This document shows positions 25,321 to 33,906 of a DNA stretch of 37,184 nt, one piece after another; the stretch's first letter is position 1, and every line of letters begins with the position of its first letter. Under the pieces are notes generated by a model. The model saw only the letters and a program-made list of their open reading frames with translations. It was not told where the DNA came from and made no database searches. Position numbers and translations under genes: made by a program. Source of the stretch: Clostridia bacterium (GTDB lineage: Bacteria; Bacillota; Clostridia; Oscillospirales; UBA644); the NCBI GenBank assembly GCA_017440085.1, contig JAFSHW010000003.1:1-37184 (forward strand), read 5' to 3'.

Positions 25321-26277
25321 TTATTTTTTCACGTAACCTGTGGTCATATCTATAATATTTACAAGATCTTTTCCGTCAAGAAATCGGGAAAGATTTTCAA
25401 TGAAGATTTCCACGATATTTTCGTAAGTCTTTCTTAAATGGAAGAAACCGGAAATGTGAGGGGTAATTAAAGCATTTTCAATCTTCCAAAGTCTATGGTC
25501 GCAGGGGAGAGGCTCAGGGTCGGTCACGTCTAAAGATGCGGCGTAAAGCTTTCCATCTTCCAAAGCATCGCAAAGTGCTTCCGTGTCAACTGCGTTACCT
25601 CTGCCTACGTTAATGAGAGTTGCCCCCGTCTTCATATTATAAATACGTTCTCTGTTAAATAGTCCTTTTGTTTCTGCCGTATTAGGTAAAGCAAGTGCAA
25701 CAATATCTGCTTTCGGAAGAACTTCGTCTAATTTGTCCTGAAGAATTAGCTGGTCAATGTAATCGGGTTTTGAAGTGTCTTTTCTTCTTACTCCAATTGT
25801 GTAAGCACCCAATGCTTTCATTTTCTTTGCAAAATTGCCGCCGATGTCCCCCAATCCTACGGTTAAAACGGTTGAGCCTTCAATTTGTTTAACTTCACCT
25901 CTGTCAAGCCAAAGGGATTTATTTTGATTATCGCGGTACAAATGCAGTTTTTTGTAAAGAGTAAATACCGTAGCTACCATATGCTCGGAAATTGCAAGAC
26001 CGAAAGCTCCTGTAACGTTTGTAAGCTTTACACCTTCCGGTAGAACTCCGCCTAAATAAGCGTCAGTTCCTGCCATAGAGCTTTGAAGCCATTTTAATTT
26101 CTTTGCATAGGGTAAAAGCTTTGGTGGAAGGTTCCCCAGAACTGCATCTGCATCAAAAACGTCTTCTGCCGCAACGGTTTCCACCGATTTGTAGACTATT
26201 TCACAGCGTCCCTTTGCTAAAACCTCAATTTTCTTTATTGCGTATTCTTCAAGTGGTAAAAGTATAAGAATTTTCAT
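25321..26277 (-). CDS. D-2-hydroxyacid dehydrogenase family protein
   Basis: NAD-dependent oxidoreductase of 318 residues from the ATG at 26277, with AAAGGAAG upstream; a longer frame to 26304 would overlap the tmcAL stop. The Rossmann motif GLGDIG is at about 141-146. The catalytic triad of the family is visible: the Arg in INVGRGNAVD, the Glu in DVTDPEPLP and the His in ITPHISG. The N-terminal substrate domain is shorter and more divergent than in PGDH or D-lactate dehydrogenase and resembles the GhrA-like or uncharacterised subgroup. The substrate is not predictable. It follows tmcAL after 23 nt, so it is probably co-transcribed. No clear terminator is seen before the hom promoter. Confidence 0.88.
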   Translation of the reverse strand: MKILILLPLEEYAIKKIEVLAKGRCEIVYKSVETVAAEDVFDADAVLGNLPPKLLPYAKKLKWLQSSMAGTDAYLGGVLPEGVKLTNVTGAFGLAISEHMVATVFTLYKKLHLYRDNQNKSLWLDRGEVKQIEGSTVLTVGLGDIGGNFAKKMKALGAYTIGVRRKDTSKPDYIDQLILQDKLDEVLPKADIVALALPNTAETKGLFNRERIYNMKTGATLINVGRGNAVDTEALCDALEDGKLYAASLDVTDPEPLPCDHRLWKIENALITPHISGFFHLRKTYENIVEIFIENLSRFLDGKDLVNIIDMTTGYVKK

Positions 26278-26300
26278 TTGTGCTTCCTTTCTGTAAAGCT

Positions 26301-27422
26301 TCATTGCTTTACGTACGGTATGTTTTTTTCTGTAAATTCCGCAAAACCTTTTTGTATTGTAGGCAAAGCCAACCCGAAAAGGTCCGTGGCTCTGCGTTCT
26401 TCCTCTGCGAAGATTTCACAGGGGCCGTTTGTCAGCTCTGCTAAATTGTTGACCACCATAACTTTTTTGCTTATGTTTTTTAATATTTCGCGACCTTTTT
26501 CGTTGAATGCCAAAGGTCTAATATATTCGGGCAATAAATCGTCTTTGGGAATTCTGAGATACGCGGATAAAAGACCTCTTTTTGCCGTGGAAAGTGGATA
26601 TTTTTTCGATTTTATCATATCAAAAGCTTCGTCAAGGCTTTTTGCCGTTCTTGCGTTTAAAATTCTGTTTCCGAAGCCTTCTTTTTCATTTATTCCGTAA
26701 ATTCCTTCAAAATCCTCTTCTCTTGCATTTCGCAGGAAAGCAAGAAGAATTTTTTCAAGGTTTTTCATTTCCGCAGGGAGCTTCCCAAATTCTTTTTCCC
26801 TTAAAATAATTTCTTTCGTGGATTCGGGCAAACCCTCAAAATTCCCCGACGGAATATTTTTTCTCAATTCAGAGGCGGAGGCGTGGTATCCAAAGGTTCT
26901 TTGAATTGTTGATAGCTTCATTTTTGAGCCTAGATTTTTTATTGCTTTTATATATTCAACTCCTAAAATATTATTAGGTTCAGAAAGGATTTCTCCTCCG
27001 ATTTTTTGCCTTGCTCTTGCGAAGCTTTCTTCTCTTCTGAGAGCTTTTGCCAAATCTCCGTTTTTATCTGCTTCTATGAGTTTGTCTGCGCAGGCTTCAA
27101 GTAAAGATATATCCCCGCACTCACTCCCGAAGTTTATTTGCTCGCAACCGCAAAGGTCAAGGAGATAAACTGCTCCAAATGCAAATTTTTCCGCAGAAGC
27201 TGTTGCGAATCTTACAGGAAGCTCTATCACCAGGTCAACTCCGCCTTTAACGGCAGCTTCAGCCCTTGCGTGCTTGCGGAAAAACGCAGGTTCGCATCTT
27301 TGAACGAAATTTCCACTCATTACGGCAACGATACCGTCTGACCCTGATTCCTTGATCCTTTCGATTTGATAATAGTGCCCGCTGTGGAAGGGATTATATT
27401 CCGCCACTATTCCAGTAATCAT
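26301..27422 (-). CDS. tmcAL: tRNA(Met) cytidine acetate ligase
   Basis: Acetylates the wobble cytidine (ac4C34) of elongator tRNA-Met using acetate and ATP (TmcAL, formerly YlbM). The product is 373 residues from the ATG at 27422, with AAAGGAAG upstream; the longer frame to 27485 covers the promoter. The nucleotidyltransferase start GIVAEYNPFHSGHYYQI carries the HxGH motif at 13-16. GNFVQRCEPAFF and ASAEKFAFGAVYLL follow, then ISEPNNILGVEYIKAI-like sequence (LSEPNNILGVEYIKAI here). The C-terminal half is helical and less conserved. The D-2-hydroxyacid dehydrogenase follows in the same direction. Confidence 0.93.
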   Translation of the reverse strand: MITGIVAEYNPFHSGHYYQIERIKESGSDGIVAVMSGNFVQRCEPAFFRKHARAEAAVKGGVDLVIELPVRFATASAEKFAFGAVYLLDLCGCEQINFGSECGDISLLEACADKLIEADKNGDLAKALRREESFARARQKIGGEILSEPNNILGVEYIKAIKNLGSKMKLSTIQRTFGYHASASELRKNIPSGNFEGLPESTKEIILREKEFGKLPAEMKNLEKILLAFLRNAREEDFEGIYGINEKEGFGNRILNARTAKSLDEAFDMIKSKKYPLSTAKRGLLSAYLRIPKDDLLPEYIRPLAFNEKGREILKNISKKVMVVNNLAELTNGPCEIFAEEERRATDLFGLALPTIQKGFAEFTEKNIPYVKQ

Positions 27423-27456
27423 AAGCAGTTCTTCCTTTCTTTGCATAATCACAATA

Positions 27457-27485
27457 ATTGTAACATATAGTGAAGCTAAAATCAA
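27457..27485 (-). promoter_or_regulatory. tmcAL promoter
   Basis: On the minus strand: TTGATT at 27485-27480, a 17-nt spacer, and TACAAT at 27462-27457 preceded by TGT. It lies 34 nt before the tmcAL start. Confidence 0.72.
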
Positions 27486-27609
27486 GGAATTTTGTCTGAA
27501 ATATAAAAATTTATAGCCTATTTTTTATTTTAAATTAAAAATATATACTTATAATAATGAAGAAAAAGGAACATTTTTGAATCTTTGCAAGTTAGTTTGC
27601 GAGGTTGTC

Positions 27610-27638
27610 TTGACAAGACCTTTCTGTTATGATATAAT
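27610..27638 (+). promoter_or_regulatory. Promoter of the mutarotase-like gene and pyrH operon
   Basis: Perfect TTGACA at 27610-27615, a 17-nt spacer and perfect TATAAT at 27633-27638 with an extended TGA. The -35 box lies inside a palindrome, GTCTTGACAAGAC (27607-27619). The sequence from 27609 through 27645 closely resembles the rpsU promoter at 36961. The 124 nt between this promoter and the tmcAL promoter are AT-rich and show no gene. Confidence 0.85.
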
Positions 27639-27683
27639 TTATGGTAGAGTAATTATAACACATTATGTTGGAGGGTTTCATTG

Positions 27684-28613
27684 ATGATAAAGTATAAAGA
27701 AAAAGACTACAAAAATTTTGGCAAATGTCTCGAAATTTCCAATGGTATAGTTGACCTGTTGGTAACTCTTGATATTGGCCCACGTATTATTCGTTACGGA
27801 TTCTGTGGCAAAGAAAATATGCTGTATGAAGATGTTGACAGACTTACTAAAAACGATTCCCCCGAGCACAAGGAAGTTTTCGGAGACGATGCTACGTGGT
27901 ATCTTTACGGAGGTCACAGACTTTGGGTAAGCCCCGAATATACGGAAACTTATTACCCCGATAACAACCCCGTTTCTTATGACGTGCACGAAAACGAGGT
28001 TTACTTTTCAAATGAAATTCAAGACGTAACAGGTCTTCAGTTTACGACTACCGTAATGCTTTCCGAGGAAAGTTCTGACGTTAAGATAACTCATTTCGTG
28101 GAAAATTGCAGCGGCGAATCTCAGAATTTTGCAATTTGGGCACTTACTGTTCTTGATAAGGGCGGCGTAGAATTGATCCCCTACAATACTGAAGATACAG
28201 GATATCTTCCCAACAGAACTTTTATGGCTTGGCCCTATACAAATCTCGGTGACCACAGAGTTCATTTCGGAGATAACTTTATGTCTCTGAAATCAGACAG
28301 CACGGAAAGAGCTTTTAAATTAGGTATGGATTTGAGAAAAGGCGCTGTTGCATATTTGAACAAAGGCAATATGTTCGTAAAAAAATTCGTTCATTATGAC
28401 GGTAGCCAATACCCCGATAACGGTTGCTCTTTTGAAACATACACTTGCGCAAACTTCCTTGAATGTGAAACTCTCGGTGAATTAGGACCCAAACCTGACG
28501 GTTCAATGGTTTCTCATACGGAATATTGGTCACTTTACGATAAAGTACAGATTAAAGACTCTTCCGATGAAAAAGAAATTGCGGAAATCTTTGAGAAATA
28601 CGATTTGATATAA
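27684..28613 (+). CDS. Galactose-mutarotase-like (aldose 1-epimerase fold) protein
   Basis: 309-residue beta-rich protein that I place tentatively in the galactose mutarotase-like superfamily. The N-terminal DIGPRIIRYGF, then YGGHRLWVSPEY with the His-Arg-Leu-Trp stretch, and the later NCSGESQNFAIWALTVLDKG resemble the family's sugar-binding sheet. No signal peptide is present, so it is cytoplasmic. The function is not known. The ATG at 27684 is chosen because GGAGG (27670-27674) is nine nucleotides away; a TTG directly before it is also possible. It has its own strong promoter and lies 27 nt before pyrH, occupying the place where rpsB-tsf is usual in Firmicutes. Confidence 0.72.
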   Translation: MIKYKEKDYKNFGKCLEISNGIVDLLVTLDIGPRIIRYGFCGKENMLYEDVDRLTKNDSPEHKEVFGDDATWYLYGGHRLWVSPEYTETYYPDNNPVSYDVHENEVYFSNEIQDVTGLQFTTTVMLSEESSDVKITHFVENCSGESQNFAIWALTVLDKGGVELIPYNTEDTGYLPNRTFMAWPYTNLGDHRVHFGDNFMSLKSDSTERAFKLGMDLRKGAVAYLNKGNMFVKKFVHYDGSQYPDNGCSFETYTCANFLECETLGELGPKPDGSMVSHTEYWSLYDKVQIKDSSDEKEIAEIFEKYDLI

Positions 28614-28640
28614 AACGCTAAAGAATGGGAGTCGAAACAG

Positions 28641-29384
28641 ATGGATTGGTCAAAATACAAAAGAGTTTTAATTAAAATCAGCGGCGAAGCTCTTGCCGGA
28701 GAAAAGAAAACCGGTATAGATTTCGATATTGCGCGTGCCGTTTGTGAAAAAATTAAAGAATGTCATAATCACGGTGTTCAGATTGCAATCGTTGTCGGTG
28801 CAGGAAACTTCTGGAGAGGCGGCAAAGGTAACGACCTTGACAGAACAAGAGCTGACCATATGGGTATGCTTGCCACAATGATGAACTGCCTTGCTCTTCA
28901 GGATACTTTTAAGAAAATTGATATTGACTGTAGAGTTCTCGCGGCTATTGATATGCAACAGTTTGCAGAGCCTTATATCAGAGATAAGGCAGTGGCTCAC
29001 CTTGAAAATAACAAAATCGTAATTTTCGGTTGCGGTACAGGTAACCCCTTCTTTACAACGGATACTGCGGCAGCTCTCAGAGCAGTTGAAATTGCGGCAG
29101 ACGTTCTTCTTCTTGCTAAGAGCATTGACTTCGTATACGAATACGATCCCAATAAACCTCTCCCTGAAGGCAAAGAAAATTTCAAATACGAAAAAATCAG
29201 TTATTTGGATATTCTCAGCAAAGAGCTTTCCGTTATTGATACTACTGCGGCAGCTCTTCTTAAAGATAACAGCCTTCCTGCGCAGCTTTTCGAATTGGGC
29301 AACGGCGATAATATCGTAAACGCAGTAAGAGGCGATAATATCGGAACTCTTATTTGCAAAGAAACAAAGAAAATGTTAGTTTGA
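28641..29384 (+). CDS. pyrH: UMP kinase
   Basis: Phosphorylates UMP to UDP; bacterial hexameric amino-acid-kinase-fold enzyme. Its 247 residues include KRVLIKISGEALAGEK at the N-terminus, VGAGNFWRGGKG (nucleotide loop), DHMGMLATMMNCLALQD, and GCGTGNPFFTTDTAAALRA. One conserved stretch reads LAKSIDFVYEYDP instead of the more common AKNVDGVYDADP, a modest variant. GGGAG lies nine nucleotides upstream of the ATG. It starts the conserved block pyrH-frr-uppS-cdsA-dxr-rseP. It ends in TGA, 33 nt before frr. Confidence 0.96.
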   Translation: MDWSKYKRVLIKISGEALAGEKKTGIDFDIARAVCEKIKECHNHGVQIAIVVGAGNFWRGGKGNDLDRTRADHMGMLATMMNCLALQDTFKKIDIDCRVLAAIDMQQFAEPYIRDKAVAHLENNKIVIFGCGTGNPFFTTDTAAALRAVEIAADVLLLAKSIDFVYEYDPNKPLPEGKENFKYEKISYLDILSKELSVIDTTAAALLKDNSLPAQLFELGNGDNIVNAVRGDNIGTLICKETKKMLV

Positions 29385-29417
29385 CATAAAATTTAAATAA
29401 CGAAAGGAATTACTACA

Positions 29418-29972
29418 ATGAAACCTCAGTACAAAGAAATCGAAGCAAAATTTGATAAATCCATTGAAGCTCTCAAACGTAATTTTAACGACATCAGAGC
29501 TAATAAGGCTAACCCCTCAATTCTTGACAGAGTAACAGTTGACTACTACGGCGTTCCCACTCCAATTAACCAGATGGCAAGCATCTCCGTTCAGGAAGCC
29601 AGAATCCTCGTTATTCAGCCTTACGATGCGACGACCCTGAAAAATATGGAAAAAGCTATTCAGGCTTCCAATATCGGTATTAACCCTCAGAACGACGGCA
29701 GAGCTCTTCGCCTTATTTTCCCACCCATTACTGAAGAAAGAAGATGAGAAATCGTTAAGGATATTGCAAAAACTGCAGAAGAAGCTAAAGTTGCAATCCG
29801 TTCCATCAGACGTGACGCTATTGATAAATTTAAGGACCAGAAGAAAAAGTCTGAAATTACAGAAGACGATTTGAAGGCTTGCGAAAAAGATATTCAGGAT
29901 GCTACCGATAAATATTGCGCTGATATTGATAAGCTTGCAAAAGACAAAGAAAAAGAAATCATGGAGATTTAA
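29418..29972 (+). CDS. frr: Ribosome recycling factor, interrupted by an in-frame TGA
   Basis: RRF splits post-termination ribosomes together with EF-G. The full frame has 185 codons (184 residues with the stop read through), the normal length. It starts MKPQYKEIEAKFDKSIEALK, and YYGVPTPINQMASISVQEAR and PPITEERR match the family. A single TGA at 29745-29747 (codon 110) follows PPITEERR at the position normally occupied by Lys or Arg. The same frame continues EIVKDIAKTAEEAKVAIRSI, then RRDAIDKFK, DQKKKSEITEDD and KEKEIMEI to TAA. The remaining C-terminal helices are intact and well conserved. A sequencing error or point mutation (for example AGA to TGA) is simplest; recoding is possible. UppS starts two nucleotides after the stop. 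Confidence 0.9.
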
Positions 29973-29974
29973 GT

Positions 29975-30718
29975 TTGTCTGAAAATAATATTTTAAATTC
30001 TGCAAATATTCCCGTCCATATTGGCTTCATTATGGACGGGAACGGCAGATGGGCTAAAGCCAGAAATTTAATCAGAACTCAAGGTCACGATGCCGGAGTT
30101 TCCGCATTGGAAAAGATTGTTTCCCATTGCAGAGACATCGGTATCCGTTGTGTTACCTTTTACGCCTTTTCTACGGAAAATTGGTCACGACCCAAGCAGG
30201 AAGTAGACCATTTGATGCAGATGTTTTCTTCCTATATGGATAAGCTTATAAAAGAGATAAATTCCGGTGGGTTGAAAACTTATAAAGGCTCAAGTGTGCG
30301 TTTTATCGGCGATATGAGTGCTTTTAACGAAGATTTCCGCAGAAAGGTTAAATTTATAAAAGAAAAGACTTCCGAAAATGGTGAAGAATTCATCGTTAAT
30401 ATTGCGGTAAATTATGGTGGCAGGGCAGAGATTGTCCACGCTGTCAATGAATTTATTTCAGAAAATCCGAATAAACTTATTACTGAAAAAGATATTTCCG
30501 AAAGGCTTTATACAGGACTTTTGGCTGACCCTGACCTTATAATCAGAACGGCAGGGGAAAGCCGCCTTTCAAATTTTCTTTTGTGGCAGGCCTCTTATTC
30601 GGAAATTTACGTAACTCCCGTTTGTTGGCCGGATTTTACTCCGGAGGAACTTGATAAAGCTCTTGAAAATTACGGCAAAAGAACACGTCGCTTCGGCGGC
30701 CTTACGGAACCTGATTAA
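29975..30718 (+). CDS. uppS: Undecaprenyl diphosphate synthase (isoprenyl transferase)
   Basis: Cis-prenyltransferase that builds the C55 lipid carrier for peptidoglycan synthesis. It has 247 residues, with HIGFIMDGNGRWAKARNLIR (about 13-32) carrying the catalytic Asp, TFYAFSTENWSRP, and DPDLIIRTAGESRLSNFLLW. SEIYVTPVCWPDFTPEEL is the C-terminal family motif. The start is TTG at 29975, two nucleotides after the frr stop, with GGAG inside the frr end (29963-29966). No earlier ATG exists, so translation is probably coupled to frr. A premature UGA in frr could therefore affect uppS translation. Confidence 0.96.
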   Translation: MSENNILNSANIPVHIGFIMDGNGRWAKARNLIRTQGHDAGVSALEKIVSHCRDIGIRCVTFYAFSTENWSRPKQEVDHLMQMFSSYMDKLIKEINSGGLKTYKGSSVRFIGDMSAFNEDFRRKVKFIKEKTSENGEEFIVNIAVNYGGRAEIVHAVNEFISENPNKLITEKDISERLYTGLLADPDLIIRTAGESRLSNFLLWQASYSEIYVTPVCWPDFTPEELDKALENYGKRTRRFGGLTEPD

Positions 30719-30771
30719 CCGTTGCCTTAATATACATAAAAATATTCCATTTGAATTGAAAGGACGTTCTT

Positions 30772-31629
30772 ATGAAAAGCAGATTGTTTTCATCAGTAAT
30801 ACTTATGGCTGCTATGGCTGTTCTGATATTTTTTTGCCACGTTCCATTGGTTTTGAATTTGTTTGTGGCCTTCCTCAGTGCGGCTGCTTTGTATGAGGTT
30901 CTCATCGTAACGAAATATGTGGAAAGTAAGGCACTTACGTCTATCAGTATGCTATTTGCCTTTATCATACCGTTTATTTCCGAAATATCTCGCTTATTGA
31001 GTACTATCGGTGTTCATTTTGAATTGGGCAACGCTCTTTTCGTAATGATTTTCTTATACGCGGTTGTTTTGTTTATAACCTTGATGTGCTCGTATAAAAC
31101 TTATAGTCTTGAGCATTTGAGCTTGGTATTTTTAATGTCAGTTATTATTCCTTGCTTCTTTACAACTATGATTTTTGCGCACCGCCTTACAGGCGATAGG
31201 TGGAATATCGTTTTGGTTATTTTGTGTGCTTGGGCGTCTGACGCAGGTGGTTATATTTTCGGAAGACTTTTCGGCAGACACAAGCTTACACCCAACATCA
31301 GCCCCAAGAAAACTGTGGAAGGCGCAGTTGGTACTGTGTTGATTTCTGTTGGTGCTTGCGTAGTTTTCGCATATTGCGTGGATACCTTTGTTACCACCAT
31401 TACAGTTAATTATTTTTATTTGATTATTTACGTTTTAATCGGTGCCGTTTGCGCAATGTTCGGAGATCTTGTTGCATCACTTATTAAGAGGAATTTTGGG
31501 GTGAAAGATTTCGGAAAGCTTATCCCGGGTCACGGCGGCATTATGGATAGATTCGACTCCGTGCTTTTCGTTGCTCCTCTTATGTATATAGCAATGACAA
31601 TGGGAGCTGTTTTCGTTGAAAAACTTTGA
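30772..31629 (+). CDS. cdsA: Phosphatidate cytidylyltransferase (CDP-diglyceride synthase)
   Basis: Integral membrane enzyme making CDP-diacylglycerol from CTP and phosphatidate. Its 285 residues contain about eight hydrophobic segments. The family signature is at the C-terminus: ISPKKTVEGAVGTVL, then CAMFGDLVASLIKRNFGVKD, then IPGHGGIMDRFDSVLF. GAAAGGACG lies ahead of the ATG. It follows uppS by 53 nt and precedes dxr by 18 nt. The G3P backbone for its substrate could come from glpK or from glycolysis. Confidence 0.95.
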   Translation: MKSRLFSSVILMAAMAVLIFFCHVPLVLNLFVAFLSAAALYEVLIVTKYVESKALTSISMLFAFIIPFISEISRLLSTIGVHFELGNALFVMIFLYAVVLFITLMCSYKTYSLEHLSLVFLMSVIIPCFFTTMIFAHRLTGDRWNIVLVILCAWASDAGGYIFGRLFGRHKLTPNISPKKTVEGAVGTVLISVGACVVFAYCVDTFVTTITVNYFYLIIYVLIGAVCAMFGDLVASLIKRNFGVKDFGKLIPGHGGIMDRFDSVLFVAPLMYIAMTMGAVFVEKL

Positions 31630-31647
31630 TTTTATTGGAGTATTAAG

Positions 31648-32832
31648 TTGATTTATAATAAGAAAAAGATTGCGGTTTTAGGGTCCACAGGCTCAATCGG
31701 AACTCAAACTTTAGCTTGCGCAAAGGAAATGGGCTATGAGGTAACCCTTCTTACCGCTTCCAAAAGCATTGATTTGCTTGAAAAACAAATAAGAGAATTT
31801 TCGCCGAGTTTCGTTGCGGTGGCAGACGTTGCTGCCGCAGCTGAGCTTCGGCTTCGTGTTTTTGATACCAAAACTATAATTTTCAGCGGTTCTGACGGTA
31901 TTCTCGAAGCCATAGATAACGCAGATTTTGATATAGCCGTAAACGGAATCGTAGGCGTGGCAGGAATGCTTCCTACTTTGCACTGCGTTGTGCGAGGTAA
32001 GACCGTTGCTCTTGCAAACAAGGAAAGCTTAGTGGTTGGCGGCGATATTATTATGAAAGCCGCAGAGGAAAATGGCGCTGTAATTTTAACGGTTGATAGC
32101 GAACATTCTGCTGTTTTCCAGTGCCTTAACGGTATAAATCCAACGTCGGAAGACCTTTCTCCTAGAATATTGGGGGAAAAGCTGTCAAAAATAATTCTGA
32201 CAGCTTCAGGCGGAGCATTTTGGGGAATGACTTCAGAAGAATTGAAAACCGTCACTGCGGCGTCAGCCCTTAAACACCCAAATTGGAAAATGGGGTCAAA
32301 AATTACAATAGATTGCGCTACTATGATGAATAAAGGCTTTGAAATTATTGAAGCTATGTATCTTTTCGGAGTTCCAGAAGAAAAAGTTGACGTGGTAATT
32401 CACCGCGAAAGCATAGTCCATTCAATGATTGAAACAGTAGACGGAGCAGTTCTCGCTCAGCTTTCAGTTCCCGATATGAGGCTTGCAATTCAGTACGCAT
32501 TAACTTACCCCAACAGAGGCCGTAGGCAGATAGAAAAGCTTGATTTTGCCAAAATCGGAAAGCTTACGTTTTTTGAGCCTGATTACAAAACTTTCCCCGG
32601 TCCTATAATATGCCGTCAGGCAAAGAAAACAGGCGGCACTGCTACTTCTGTTTTAAACGCTTCAAACGAGGTGGCTGTTGCAAGGTTTTTGGCAGGTGAA
32701 ATCTCATATCCTAAAATTACAGAGTTTGTTTGCCGAGCACTTAATGAAATTCCTGTAATTCAGAATCCTTCTTTGGAAGAAATTCTTGAAGCGGATTCAA
32801 AAACCCGCCTTGCGGTGGAAAAATACATATAA
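31648..32832 (+). CDS. dxr: 1-deoxy-D-xylulose-5-phosphate reductoisomerase
   Basis: Second step of the non-mevalonate isoprenoid pathway, DXP to MEP with NADPH. It has 394 residues with LGSTGSIGTQTL (about 11-22), VALANKESLVVGGDII, LTVDSEHSAVFQCLNG (Asp/Glu metal ligands), the HPNWKMGSKITIDCATMMNK motif, and the C-terminal helical domain. The start is TTG at 31648, with TTGGAG eight nucleotides upstream and no usable ATG nearby. It supplies precursors for uppS in the same operon and overlaps no gene. 18 nt separate it from rseP. Confidence 0.96.
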   Translation: MIYNKKKIAVLGSTGSIGTQTLACAKEMGYEVTLLTASKSIDLLEKQIREFSPSFVAVADVAAAAELRLRVFDTKTIIFSGSDGILEAIDNADFDIAVNGIVGVAGMLPTLHCVVRGKTVALANKESLVVGGDIIMKAAEENGAVILTVDSEHSAVFQCLNGINPTSEDLSPRILGEKLSKIILTASGGAFWGMTSEELKTVTAASALKHPNWKMGSKITIDCATMMNKGFEIIEAMYLFGVPEEKVDVVIHRESIVHSMIETVDGAVLAQLSVPDMRLAIQYALTYPNRGRRQIEKLDFAKIGKLTFFEPDYKTFPGPIICRQAKKTGGTATSVLNASNEVAVARFLAGEISYPKITEFVCRALNEIPVIQNPSLEEILEADSKTRLAVEKYI

Positions 32833-32850
32833 TTATAAAGGAAACAGCCA

Positions 32851-33888
32851 ATGATAGATATTCTTTTACAAATCCTCTATACAGTTTTAGTTCTTGGATT
32901 TTTAATTTTTATACACGAGTTCGGTCATTTTATCTGCGCAAAATTAACCAAAACGAAGGTTAACGAGTTTGCGTTGGGTATGGGGCCTGCAATTTTAAAG
33001 AAGCAGATTGGAGAAACTCTTTACGCCCTTCGCCTTTTTCCCATAGGTGGATACGTTGCTATGGAAGGGGAGGATGAAAGCAGTGATGACCCCAACGCCT
33101 TCAACAAAAAAAGCTTAGGTGCTCGCCTCCTGATAGTTTTTGCAGGCGCATTTATGAACCTTGTTGTGGGTGTAGTGATTACTTTTATTTTGGTTTTGCA
33201 GTCACCAGCGTTGCCTACTTTGCAAATAGCACAGTTTGACGAAGACGCCATTTCAGACGATTCGGGTCTTATGGTAGGAGATATTATTACCGAAATCGAT
33301 GGTAGTGACGTTAACGTCTACACGGATATAACCACCATTTTTTCGCTTAATTATAATAAAAAAACTATTGACGTTACCGTTCTTCGTGGCGGTGAGGAGA
33401 TTTTGATAAAAGACGTTGCTTTCCCCGTAACGGAGTATGCAGAGGGATTAAACGGCTTCCTTCTTGACTTTAAGGTTTACGGGCAAGAAAAAACTGTGGG
33501 GTCGGTTCTTAAAGAAACTGTTTACCGCACGGGTTCTTACATTACGATGATGTATAAAACCTTGGCTCAGCTTATAACGGGGGAAATGTCTATTAAATAC
33601 GTTTCGGGTCCTGTTGGAATTTCTGATGCTTTGTATGAAACTGCTCAGCTTGGTTTCAGCGCAGTTCTTTCTATGACGGCGTTAATTTCATTAAATCTTG
33701 CGGTTATGAATTTGCTCCCGCTCCCGGCACTTGACGGCGGACGAATCGTTTTCTTGCTCTATGAGCTTATTTTCCGCAGAAAAGCACCTCAAAAATTCGA
33801 AGCTATCGTAAATTTTGCAGGATTGGTTTTGCTGTTGGCTTTGATGGTAGTTATTGTATTTAAAGATATATTTTTCCCTATAACGTAA
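32851..33888 (+). CDS. rseP: RIP metalloprotease RseP (site-2 protease family)
   Basis: Membrane zinc protease that cuts anti-sigma factors or other substrates inside the membrane. It has 345 residues. The first hydrophobic segment (about 5-27) carries the zinc motif HEFGH at 22-26. A PDZ domain spans about 130-200 (EDAISDDSGLMVGDIITEID). The second zinc ligand lies in NLLPLPALDGGRIVFLLYE near residue 290. The length is normal for Firmicutes (about 345-420). AAAGGA precedes the ATG. The next genes in the usual block (ispG, polC) are absent; an MBL hydrolase and hemZ take their place. Confidence 0.94.
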   Translation: MIDILLQILYTVLVLGFLIFIHEFGHFICAKLTKTKVNEFALGMGPAILKKQIGETLYALRLFPIGGYVAMEGEDESSDDPNAFNKKSLGARLLIVFAGAFMNLVVGVVITFILVLQSPALPTLQIAQFDEDAISDDSGLMVGDIITEIDGSDVNVYTDITTIFSLNYNKKTIDVTVLRGGEEILIKDVAFPVTEYAEGLNGFLLDFKVYGQEKTVGSVLKETVYRTGSYITMMYKTLAQLITGEMSIKYVSGPVGISDALYETAQLGFSAVLSMTALISLNLAVMNLLPLPALDGGRIVFLLYELIFRRKAPQKFEAIVNFAGLVLLLALMVVIVFKDIFFPIT

Positions 33889-33906
33889 AAGAAAAGAGAT
33901 AGAATT

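Noticed and set aside
29745..29800. Selenocysteine insertion at the frr UGA
   Set aside because: No stable SECIS-like hairpin directly follows the UGA, and RRF has no redox-active Cys at this site.
29418..29972. Genetic code with UGA as Trp or Gly
   Set aside because: rplQ, pyrH, cdsA, the MBL gene and the kinase gene end in TGA at the expected lengths, and Trp is coded by TGG throughout.
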